From positions 1 to 6,537 of the forward strand of contig CAYOMP010000160.1 of NCBI GenBank assembly GCA_964405075.1: a stretch of DNA of 6,537 nucleotides. The letters run 5' to 3'. Positions 1 through 6,536 of this stretch are shown here, one piece after another; within the stretch, counting starts at the first letter, position 1, and every line of letters starts with the position of its first letter. The DNA is from CAYOMP01 sp964405075 (GTDB taxonomy: Bacteria; Bacillota; Clostridia; Lachnospirales; Lachnospiraceae). A program made the translations under genes and the position numbers. The notes beneath the pieces were generated by a model, which saw only the letters and a program-made list of their open reading frames with translations, was not told where the DNA came from and did no database searches.

Positions 1-1
1 T

Positions 2-1966
2 ATTGATGTTACAAGCCTGTATTTTACTCGGGGTAACCAGCCATGGATAGGTGTAATGGGAGAATATCATTTTGTACGGGATAACTGTAGCAATTGGTAT
101 CGTGAACTTTGTAAAATGAAAGCAGGCGGTATTACTGTTGTGGCGACATATCTGTTTTGGATTTATCATGAGGAGATTGAGGGAGAATTCAACTTTATTG
201 GTGATTATGATATACGCAAGTTTATTCAAGATGCAAAAAGAGCCGGGCTTGATGTAATAATTCGTATAGGTCCTTGGGCACATGGTGAATGCCGTAATGG
301 CGGTTTTCCTGATTGGCTTATAAAAAAGTCATATAAATTACGAGATAATAATTGTGAATATATGGCTAAGGTACGAATATGGTATGAAAAAATATACGAG
401 CAGGTGAAGGAATTATTTTATGAAAATGGCGGAAATATTATAGGGATTCAGTTTGAAAATGAACTTGTTGATAATGCTGAACATCTGCTGGAATTAAAAA
501 AAATGGCACTTGAAATAGGCTTTAAGGCACCGCTATACACCGTTACAGGATGGAACAGTGCCTATGGTGCCAAAATTCCTGTTGATGATGTGGTTCCAGT
601 GTTCGGAGCGTATTGTGAAGCACCATGGACGGAGCATATAGACAGACTTCCATTGTCGGTACATTATGCTTTTAACAAAATTCGAAATGACACTGCCATA
701 GGAACAGATGTTATTAATGGGTTTGATAAAGATGGTTGGCGACTGCCTTATGAAAAATATCCCTTTGCCACTTGTGAGTTGGGGGGCGGAATACAGGTAA
801 CTCACCACAGAAGACCAATTATCGAAGGGATAGATATTTATAGCCTTTCCCTTGTAAAACTTGGTTCTGGAAATAATCTTGTAGGTTACTATATGTACAA
901 GGGTGGTACGAATAAAATTGGCAAATTGTCTACACTTAATGAATCAAAAGAGACAGGCTATCCTAATGATTATTCAATATTGTCTTATGATTTTCAGGCA
1001 CCAATTTCGGAGTATGGGGAGATTAGAGAGCAGTACAGACTGATAAATATCCTTCATATGTTTGTTAATGATTTTGGAAATATACTGGCACCTATGGAAT
1101 ATGTTGAGGCTGAAAACGTAGTTACAGCTGATGATTTAGCATCTTTAAGATATGCAATGCGTACTGATGGAAATAGTGGCTTTGTATTCATTAATCATTA
1201 TCAAAGGCTGGCAAAAATTGCGGATATTCAGGATGCAGTTATTGATACGGGAATTGTAGAGTATCCACCACTTAACATTTGTGGCGATGTAAGTTTTATT
1301 TTACCATTTAAGATAGATTTATCAGGTAATGAACTTGAATATGCCACAGCTCAATTACTTTGCCGAGTAGAAGATACATACTTCTTTGTAAAAATAAATG
1401 GTATTGAACCTGAATACAAATTTACTGATGGCAGCAGTTTTAAGCCTGAAGAGGGAAAAGTAATAAAAGTAAATAATATACAAATTGTGACCATTACCTG
1501 GGAGCAGGCAAAATATGCAAGAAAACTGTCTGATAGGCTTTATATTGGTGAAAAATGTGATATTTATCAGTGCAATGATAGTATTTGTGCAGTACAAAAT
1601 GGTGATTTTTCTTACAGTATGTGGAACGGTTTGCAATTTGAACATTACACTGAAAAAAGAGAGTTTAAGCAGGCAGAAGTAATATTTGAGACTGTAAAAG
1701 AGCCTTTTGTACCTGTGTATGCCAATGAGTTAAATATTGGTAAAGAGAGAAAAAGAACGTGGAAAAAGCTCATAGTATCAGGTTGTGATGGATTTATAGA
1801 AATATGTGATAAGTATGATACGGCACAGATTTATGCCGACGGCGAGCTTGTAGCAGATAATTTTTATTATGGCAGACCATGGCGTGTTCCGGCAAAAATT
1901 TTATATGGCAGGGAATGCTATTTAGTTATGTCGGAAATGAAAAATGATTTTTATAAGGAGTTTTAA
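2..1966 (+). CDS. GH35 beta-galactosidase-type glycoside hydrolase, 5' partial
   Basis: This is a retaining clan GH-A glycosidase expected to release terminal beta-linked galactose or a related sugar from oligosaccharides. The frame is open from position 2, and 18 residues upstream of the ATG at 56 (IDVTSLYFTRGNQPWIGV) already fit the conserved GH35 N-terminus, so that ATG is internal and the true start lies outside the window. Numbering from the codon at 2 (654 residues visible), the (beta/alpha)8 barrel covers roughly 10-360. It contains the GPWAHGE and GGFPDWL motifs near 90-106, the acid/base in QFENE (Glu154) and the probable nucleophile in TCELGGG (Glu259), followed by YMYKGGTN and SYDFQAPISEYGE. 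The rest is beta-rich accessory domain, ending in a jelly-roll-like module (AQIYADGELVADNFYYG). GPWAHGE replaces the classical GPYICAE, marking a non-classical GH35 branch; exact substrate is unknown. It is followed after 2 nt by the GH2 gene. No internal stop or frameshift was seen. Confidence 0.9.
   Translation: MDVTSLYFTRGNQPWIGVMGEYHFVRDNCSNWYRELCKMKAGGITVVATYLFWIYHEEIEGEFNFIGDYDIRKFIQDAKRAGLDVIIRIGPWAHGECRNGGFPDWLIKKSYKLRDNNCEYMAKVRIWYEKIYEQVKELFYENGGNIIGIQFENELVDNAEHLLELKKMALEIGFKAPLYTVTGWNSAYGAKIPVDDVVPVFGAYCEAPWTEHIDRLPLSVHYAFNKIRNDTAIGTDVINGFDKDGWRLPYEKYPFATCELGGGIQVTHHRRPIIEGIDIYSLSLVKLGSGNNLVGYYMYKGGTNKIGKLSTLNESKETGYPNDYSILSYDFQAPISEYGEIREQYRLINILHMFVNDFGNILAPMEYVEAENVVTADDLASLRYAMRTDGNSGFVFINHYQRLAKIADIQDAVIDTGIVEYPPLNICGDVSFILPFKIDLSGNELEYATAQLLCRVEDTYFFVKINGIEPEYKFTDGSSFKPEEGKVIKVNNIQIVTITWEQAKYARKLSDRLYIGEKCDIYQCNDSICAVQNGDFSYSMWNGLQFEHYTEKREFKQAEVIFETVKEPFVPVYANELNIGKERKRTWKKLIVSGCDGFIEICDKYDTAQIYADGELVADNFYYGRPWRVPAKILYGRECYLVMSEMKNDFYKEF
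1955..1960 (+). promoter_or_regulatory. Ribosome binding site of the GH2 gene
   Basis: AAGGAG lies inside the last codons of the GH35 gene, 8 nt before the ATG at 1969. It supports this start for the GH2 gene and shows that the two genes are read from one transcript, with possible translational coupling. Confidence 0.85.
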
Positions 1967-1968
1967 CT

Positions 1969-4590
1969 ATGGAAAGGCTGGATTTAAGCGGAATATGGAA
2001 ATATAGAACTGATTATGCCGATAGCGGAATTATAAATGAATATTATAAGGAGAAATTTGAGCTAGATGGTTTTGTCTTGCCAGGTTCGACCTGTGATAAT
2101 AGTATCGGTAAAAAACAGGAATATTATGATGAATTAACGAGGGAGGCACTTCGTGCGCCAAGGGAAGCCTATGAATATATTGCACCATTATGGTTACAAA
2201 AAGAAATAGATGTTCCAAAAGAATTTGAAGGGAAATCCCTTAAGCTTTTCTTGGAACGTGTAAATATAGCTTCTGAATTATGGATTGATGGAGAAAAAAT
2301 TGGCAGACAGATAATTGAACTGTCAGCTCCTCATATATACAATTTAACAGGAAAATTAACAGCAGGAAAACATGAGTTTACCTTACGTATTGATAATAGA
2401 AACCTATTGAATATGGACATAATGGCAAGTGGCTACAGCATTGATACGCAAGGATATTGGAATGGGATTATAGGTAGGATTGAATTGATATGTGAGGACA
2501 TTTTTCATTTGGAAAATATACAGGTTTATCCAAAGGAAAATGGTATTGATGTACGCCTAATTGAAATTAGTGATGTTCATTCGCCATTTGAAAGGCGAAA
2601 CGGAGAAATTGAGATATCAGTTACAGCACCTGACGGAAGAATATTTGAAACAAAGTATTTTTCAAGAGAGTTGTTTAATTCAAGACAGGTAGAATATTTA
2701 AGCTATGAAATGGAAGACATTAAATATTGGGATGAATTTAATCCTGAATTATATACTCTTAATGTAAAATTTAAGTGTGAGGGTATGTCTGATGAAAAGT
2801 CTGTTAAGTTTGGTATGCGTACAATTAGAACAGAAAACAAACAGATTCTTTTAAATAATAAGCCGATTGCATTAAGAGGAACTACAGATTGTGCCATTAA
2901 TCCTTTGACTGGATATCCATCAACAGACATTGATGTATGGAGAAGAAAATTTGAAATTATTAAAAGCTATGGTTTAAATCATGTGCGTTTTCATGCATGG
3001 TGTCCGCCAGAAAGCGCCTTTTGTGCAGCAGATGAAATGGGAATATATGTATCAGTTGAAATGCCTTTATGGTTAAACCGCGATGTATGTGCCATTGAAG
3101 TTGGTGAAGACTGCATTCATCGGGAGTATTATTCCAAGGAGGCACTTAACATTTCAAAGACATATGGTAATCACCCATGTTTTATTATGTTCTCCAATGG
3201 TAATGAGAATATGGGGGATTTTGAACTGCTGGAGGATATTATTACACAGATTAAGGCATATGATAAGCGTCGCATTTACACACTTACTACTAATTTTGAC
3301 CACCCGGTTTTGCCATGTGAAGATTATCTGTGTGCCTATGAGGCAGGTGGTAACAAAATAAGAATACAGGATATACATGATATTGTTGCAAATGGCACAA
3401 ATGTTGATTATAACAAAGCTGTTAATGATGTTTCTGTGCCAATTATCTCTTTTGAAATAGGGCAGTACTGCGTGTATCCAGATGTTGATATTATTGAAAA
3501 ATATACAGGAAATATGATGCCTGCTAATTTTGATGTAATTAGAAAAAGCATGAATAAAAAAGGCATATACAATAAACTAAGAGAGTATGTTAAGGCATCA
3601 GGTGATTTGGCTGTTAGATTGTATAAAGAAGATATAGAAGCAGCACTTAGAACAAAGAATTTTGGTGGATTTGAGTTACTTTCACTTTCTGATTACACGG
3701 GGCAGTATACTGCAACTGTTGGAATACTTGACGTTTTTTTCAATAGCAAAGGACTTATTGAGCCGGAACAGTTCAAACAGTTTTGTAATAGTGTTGTACC
3801 ATTGTTCAAAGCTAAAAGGATATTTAAAAATACAGAAATGATTGAGGCAACCCTTGATTTGTATGATTATGGGCAGACAAGAGTTGAGAATCCTGTATTT
3901 GAACTAATGATTTACAATGATGGAGAATTATTTTATCGAATAGCAACTACAGATAATCATGTAAGCATTCCTCTTGATAAAATACAGAAATCTTCACAGC
4001 TTAGAGTGGAATTAAGGGTTGGAGAGTACACAAATTCATGGAACATATACGTCTTTGTGGAAAAAGAAATAGAAAAAGATGTAAAAGTAATCAAGACAAA
4101 AGAGGAATTTGAAGAAATTATTCAAACTGGTGGATCTGCAATAATGACTGCTGATAGTATTAAAAATTTAATTGAGGGGAGTTTTATTCCAGTATTTTGG
4201 TCACCTGTTCATTTTCCTTCTCAGAAACCATGTGGTGCAATAATTGATAACACTCACCCGGTTTTTACTGAGTTTCCAACAGAAAAGTATCCAGATTATC
4301 AATGGAAGGAGCTGTTGGATAATTCAAAGAGTGTGGACATTTCAGTATTTGGAAAGGATTTCAAGCCTATTGTAGAAAATGTATCTAATTTTGCCGACAA
4401 TACGCCAAATTCACCTTTATTTGAGTTTAAGATAAAAAATGCAAATATACTATTTTGTGGTTTTGATTTGAATGCAAAAGACACAGTATCAAAACAACTT
4501 AAGTCTGATATATACAATTATGTGGATTCTAAAGCATTTAAGCCTGAAACTATGATTGGTGAAAAATTATTTATGGAGTTGTTGAAATAG
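1969..4590 (+). CDS. GH2-family glycoside hydrolase (beta-galactosidase/glucuronidase superfamily)
   Basis: This is a complete 873-residue retaining clan GH-A glycosidase. The N-terminal sugar-binding jelly roll spans about 1-180 (LSGIWKY near 6, ERVNIASELWIDG near 96, TQGYWNGIIGRIEL near 160-173). An Ig-like domain follows to about 285, then the TIM barrel to about 600. The barrel carries LRGTTDCAINPLTGYP near 302-317, GLNHVRFHAWCPP near 335-347, the acid/base in SNGNEN (Glu413) and the probable nucleophile in ISFEIGQY (Glu496). A beta-rich segment (about 610-700) precedes a C-terminal alpha/beta module (about 705-860) of a kind seen in this GH2 subgroup. There is no signal peptide, which implies cytoplasmic action on imported oligosaccharides. 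The start is fixed by the Shine-Dalgarno at 1955-1960. The linkage could be beta-galactoside, beta-glucuronide or another beta-glycoside; the subgroup differs enough from LacZ that I do not assign lacZ. Pairing with GH35 suggests sequential trimming of one glycan. Confidence 0.9.
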   Translation: MERLDLSGIWKYRTDYADSGIINEYYKEKFELDGFVLPGSTCDNSIGKKQEYYDELTREALRAPREAYEYIAPLWLQKEIDVPKEFEGKSLKLFLERVNIASELWIDGEKIGRQIIELSAPHIYNLTGKLTAGKHEFTLRIDNRNLLNMDIMASGYSIDTQGYWNGIIGRIELICEDIFHLENIQVYPKENGIDVRLIEISDVHSPFERRNGEIEISVTAPDGRIFETKYFSRELFNSRQVEYLSYEMEDIKYWDEFNPELYTLNVKFKCEGMSDEKSVKFGMRTIRTENKQILLNNKPIALRGTTDCAINPLTGYPSTDIDVWRRKFEIIKSYGLNHVRFHAWCPPESAFCAADEMGIYVSVEMPLWLNRDVCAIEVGEDCIHREYYSKEALNISKTYGNHPCFIMFSNGNENMGDFELLEDIITQIKAYDKRRIYTLTTNFDHPVLPCEDYLCAYEAGGNKIRIQDIHDIVANGTNVDYNKAVNDVSVPIISFEIGQYCVYPDVDIIEKYTGNMMPANFDVIRKSMNKKGIYNKLREYVKASGDLAVRLYKEDIEAALRTKNFGGFELLSLSDYTGQYTATVGILDVFFNSKGLIEPEQFKQFCNSVVPLFKAKRIFKNTEMIEATLDLYDYGQTRVENPVFELMIYNDGELFYRIATTDNHVSIPLDKIQKSSQLRVELRVGEYTNSWNIYVFVEKEIEKDVKVIKTKEEFEEIIQTGGSAIMTADSIKNLIEGSFIPVFWSPVHFPSQKPCGAIIDNTHPVFTEFPTEKYPDYQWKELLDNSKSVDISVFGKDFKPIVENVSNFADNTPNSPLFEFKIKNANILFCGFDLNAKDTVSKQLKSDIYNYVDSKAFKPETMIGEKLFMELLK

Positions 4591-4684
4591 TAATTCATAA
4601 GTTTTGCTTAAAAAGTGTTGCAATATATTTAAAAAAGTAAAAATTAACAAAAATAAACTTATAATTAAAAAATATATAGAAATA
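4591..4684. other. AT-rich intergenic segment with A-tracts upstream of the fucO promoter
   Basis: The stretch after the GH2 stop is very AT-rich, with repeated A-tracts (for example around 4631-4660 and 4666-4672) directly upstream of the proposed -35. This is the usual position of an UP element or of intrinsically bent DNA that boosts transcription. No coding potential and no convincing intrinsic terminator is visible after the GH2 gene, so some read-through into fucO is possible. The role is inferred from composition and position only. Confidence 0.35.
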
Positions 4685-4712
4685 TTGCAATAAAAAAATA
4701 GAGTGGTATAAT
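4685..4712 (+). promoter_or_regulatory. Predicted sigma-A-type promoter of fucO with extended -10
   Basis: A perfect TATAAT at 4707-4712 is preceded by TGG, giving the extended -10 pattern TGnTATAAT. TTGCAA at 4685-4690 is a partial -35 (4 of 6 to TTGACA) with a 16-bp spacer. Transcription would start near A4719, leaving a leader of about 95 nt. The -35 hexamer sits inside the 10-bp palindrome TATTGCAATA (4683-4692), so a protein bound there would interfere with or assist RNA polymerase. No start-site mapping is available. Confidence 0.65.
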
Positions 4713-4750
4713 AAAATTAGCTGTGAAAGCAAAATAATTAGAAATAAATC

Positions 4751-4786
4751 AAACTAAAACAATATTGGGGTGTAATTGTTTGGTTT
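4751..4786 (+). promoter_or_regulatory. Imperfect hairpin in the fucO leader
   Basis: AAACAAT (4757-4763) pairs with ATTGTTT (4775-4781) around an 11-nt loop rich in G. With A4756 bulged out and one G-U pair (T4755 with G4782), pairing extends with AAAC (4751-4754) against GTTT (4783-4786), giving about 12 base pairs. It lies in the predicted untranslated leader. It may be an RNA fold or a DNA operator; it matches no riboswitch class that I recognise. Confidence 0.35.
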
Positions 4787-4799
4787 TATTAAAACAAAA
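4779..4799 (+). promoter_or_regulatory. Imperfect palindrome adjoining the fucO ribosome binding site
   Basis: TTTGGTTTT and AAAACAAAA flank ATT, forming a 21-nt dyad with 8 of 9 arm positions complementary (the exception is G4782 against A4796). Its 3' arm abuts the Shine-Dalgarno, and its 5' arm overlaps the 3' arm of the hairpin at 4751-4786, so the two structures exclude each other as RNA. It could be an operator or a switch affecting ribosome access. AT-rich sequence produces such dyads by chance fairly often, so confidence is limited. Confidence 0.3.
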
Positions 4800-4806
4800 G
4801 GAGAGG
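4798..4806 (+). promoter_or_regulatory. Ribosome binding site of fucO
   Basis: AAGGAGAGG precedes the ATG at 4814, with AAGGAG ending 10 nt and GAGG ending 7 nt upstream. It is a strong site consistent with high translation, and it supports the chosen start, which also matches the N-terminus of E. coli FucO. Confidence 0.85.
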
Positions 4807-4813
4807 TTTAACA

Positions 4814-5962
4814 ATGGCAAACAGATTTATTTTAAACGAAACTTCATATCATGGTTCTGGGGCAATTAATAGCATAGCTGACGAAGTAAAGGCTAGAGCA
4901 TATAAGAAAGCATTTGTATGTTCAGACCCAGACTTAATCAAATTTAATGTAACTAAGAAGGTTACAGATGTTCTTGATAATGCTGGTCTTGCTTATGAAA
5001 TATATTCTAATATAAAAGCAAATCCAACAATTGAAAACGTTCAGGAAGGTGTTAAAGCATACAAAGCTTCAGGTGCTGATTACATTATTGCTATTGGTGG
5101 TGGTTCATCAATGGATACAGCAAAAGCAGTAGGAATCATTATTAATAATCCAGAGTTTGAGGATGTTAGAAGCCTTGAAGGTGTTGCTGATACTAAGAAT
5201 AAATGTGTTCCAATTATTGCAGTTCCAACTACAGCAGGAACAGCAGCAGAAGTAACAATTAACTATGTAATAACAGATGTTGAAAAAAATAGAAAATTTG
5301 TATGTGTAGATCCACATGATATTCCAATTATAGCAGTAGTTGATCCTGATATGATGTCATCAATGCCTAAGGGACTTACAGCAGCTACTGGAATGGATGC
5401 TTTAACTCATGCAATTGAAGGATACATAACAGCAGGTGCTTGGGAATTATCAGATATGTTCCACTTAAAAGCAATTGAAATTATTGCTCGTTCATTAAGA
5501 GGTGCAGTTGATAACACTCCAGAAGGTAGAGAAGGAATGGCACTTGGACAGTATGTTGCAGGTATGGGCTTCTCAAACGTTGGTTTGGGTATCGTTCATT
5601 CAATGGCACATCCACTTGGAGCTTTATATGATACTCCACATGGTGTAGCTAATGCTATCATTCTTCCAACAGTAATGGAATATAATGCTCCATTTACAGG
5701 TGAAAAATATAAATATATTGCACAGGCAATGGGCGTTAAAGGAACTGAGAATATGTCTCAGGAAGAATACAGAAAGGCTGCTGTTGATGCTGTTAAGAAA
5801 CTTTCAGCAGATGTTGGTATTCCAGCAGACCTTAAAGAAATTGTTAAGAAAGAAGACATTCCATTCCTTGCGCAGTCAGCATATGATGATGCTTGTCGTC
5901 CAGGAAATCCTAGAGAAACTAGTGTTGCTGAAATTACAGAATTATATGAAAAATTAATGTAA
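4814..5962 (+). CDS. fucO: Lactaldehyde reductase (L-1,2-propanediol oxidoreductase), iron-containing ADH family
   Basis: This cytoplasmic enzyme reduces L-lactaldehyde to L-1,2-propanediol with NADH during anaerobic use of L-fucose or L-rhamnose (the reaction is reversible). At 382 residues it is full length and collinear with E. coli FucO. It begins MANRFILNET and shares TTAGTAAEVTINYVITD, KFVCVDPHDIP, THAIEGYIT and QYVAGMGFSNVGLG with it. The N-terminal Rossmann-like half has GGGSSMD at 95-101 for dinucleotide binding, and Asp38 matches the E. coli residue that favours NAD over NADP. The iron ligands are all present: Asp195, His199, His262 and His276. Codon choice is more uniform than in the glycosidase genes, which suggests high expression. 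It stands alone between its own promoter and terminator. A broader alcohol dehydrogenase role cannot be excluded, but the FucO similarity is strong along the whole length. Confidence 0.95.
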   Translation: MANRFILNETSYHGSGAINSIADEVKARAYKKAFVCSDPDLIKFNVTKKVTDVLDNAGLAYEIYSNIKANPTIENVQEGVKAYKASGADYIIAIGGGSSMDTAKAVGIIINNPEFEDVRSLEGVADTKNKCVPIIAVPTTAGTAAEVTINYVITDVEKNRKFVCVDPHDIPIIAVVDPDMMSSMPKGLTAATGMDALTHAIEGYITAGAWELSDMFHLKAIEIIARSLRGAVDNTPEGREGMALGQYVAGMGFSNVGLGIVHSMAHPLGALYDTPHGVANAIILPTVMEYNAPFTGEKYKYIAQAMGVKGTENMSQEEYRKAAVDAVKKLSADVGIPADLKEIVKKEDIPFLAQSAYDDACRPGNPRETSVAEITELYEKLM

Positions 5963-5974
5963 TATAATAGAATT

Positions 5975-6018
5975 AAAAAATAAGCAGGATTGTCGAAAGA
6001 CAATCTTGCTTATTTTTT
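5975..6018. terminator. Bidirectional intrinsic terminator between fucO and the EAL gene
   Basis: A near-perfect stem begins at TAAGCAGGATTGTC (5981-5994) and closes with GACAATCTTGCTTA (5999-6012) around a GAAA tetraloop, with one G-U pair (G5987 with T6006). It is preceded by six A and followed by six T, which can extend the stem to about 20 bp. It gives fucO a classic hairpin plus U-tract 12 nt after its stop. On the minus strand the same stem (one A-C mismatch instead of the G-U pair) is also followed by a U-tract, so it can end the convergent EAL transcript too. Confidence 0.93.
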
Positions 6019-6053
6019 GATATCATAGAAAAGTTAAAAGTTTGATACATAAT

Positions 6054-6536
6054 CTATTCTGGCATTCCAAAGTAAAAACCTTGTGCCATATCTATATTTA
6101 CCGATTTGAGATAATCTAATTCTTCTTTTGTTTCAACGCCTAATGCTAAAATAGAAATTCCTCTAGAATGTAAGTAACTGCATATTTTTTCTAACTTCTT
6201 TTGTTTAGTCAAAGAATTATGAATATTTGTAATAATTGAATGAGATACCTTCACAATAGAAGGTTCAAATACATTAACTGAATCCACATCAGTAATCTCT
6301 GTTCCAAACTCATCCAAAGCTATATCAATTTTGTGGGCCTTGATTTGGTCTTTTTTTTGAGTCCAAGACATAGGAGATTCACAAGATTGATTCATTATTT
6401 CTACTACTAATTTCTCGCTTACATTCGATGGAAAAATATCAAAATATATTTCGCTTTCATTTGAAGTAAAACATTCAGATGAAAAGGAATTTACAAAAAG
6501 TCTTGTTTTATAATTTTTTAAATAGAATTTCTTCGT
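6054..6536 (-). CDS. EAL-domain protein, C-terminal part, with degenerate active-site motifs; 5' partial
   Basis: EAL domains hydrolyse or bind the second messenger cyclic di-GMP. The frame is open from the right edge, so the ATG at 6395 is internal; 160 residues are visible, ending at a TAG. Numbering from the edge, the strand with the conserved Asn (LFVNSF, Asn16) and the strand with the conserved Glu (VVEIMN, Glu46) are present. DEFGTE at 75-80 stands in place of DDFGTG, VKVS at 95-98 in place of IKID, LALGVET at 130-136 in place of VAEGVET, and QGFYFGMP at 152-159 is near canonical. Conserved Asn, Glu, first Asp, Lys and Gln positions remain, but the second Asp is Glu, and the acidic residues of KID and AEG are lost. 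The protein may therefore be a weak phosphodiesterase, a c-di-GMP binder or a non-enzymatic regulator. The EAL motif and any N-terminal sensor or GGDEF domain lie outside the window. Confidence 0.85.
   Translation of the reverse strand, partial: TKKFYLKNYKTRLFVNSFSSECFTSNESEIYFDIFPSNVSEKLVVEIMNQSCESPMSWTQKKDQIKAHKIDIALDEFGTEITDVDSVNVFEPSIVKVSHSIITNIHNSLTKQKKLEKICSYLHSRGISILALGVETKEELDYLKSVNIDMAQGFYFGMPE

Noticed and set aside
533..1645. Minus-strand open frames at 533-808 and 1355-1645
   Set aside because: They lie antisense within the well-supported GH35 gene, have no recognisable family, no ribosome binding site and atypical composition.
2030..4517. Open frames inside the GH2 gene (minus: 2030-2218, 2703-2930, 2960-3145, 3154-3378, 4299-4517; plus: 3083-3361)
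   Set aside because: All overlap a continuous, motif-rich GH2 reading frame and show no family resemblance of their own.
4591..4620. Intrinsic terminator after the GH2 gene (TAAG/CTTA with TTTTG loop at 4598-4610)
   Set aside because: The stem is only four base pairs, AT-rich and followed by A, not T. It is too weak to call.
4721..4735. Possible CcpA catabolite-response (cre) site around TGTGAAAGCAAAATA
   Set aside because: Only one half resembles the consensus. The central CG and the second half-site are missing.
4776..4797. Possible Rex redox operator (TTGTT ... AACAA) before fucO
   Set aside because: The half-sites are 22 bp end to end, against 18 bp in the known Rex consensus, and lack the TTAA cores. 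Tempting for an NADH-linked dehydrogenase, but not supported.
5108..6003. Open frames overlapping fucO (minus 5108-5317, plus 5685-5957, minus 5758-6003)
   Set aside because: They are shadows of the strongly conserved fucO frame. The last one would also have to be read through the terminator hairpin.
6016..6050. Short repeat TTTGATA (6016-6022 and 6041-6047)
   Set aside because: Seven AT-rich bases repeated once between convergent genes is expected by chance.
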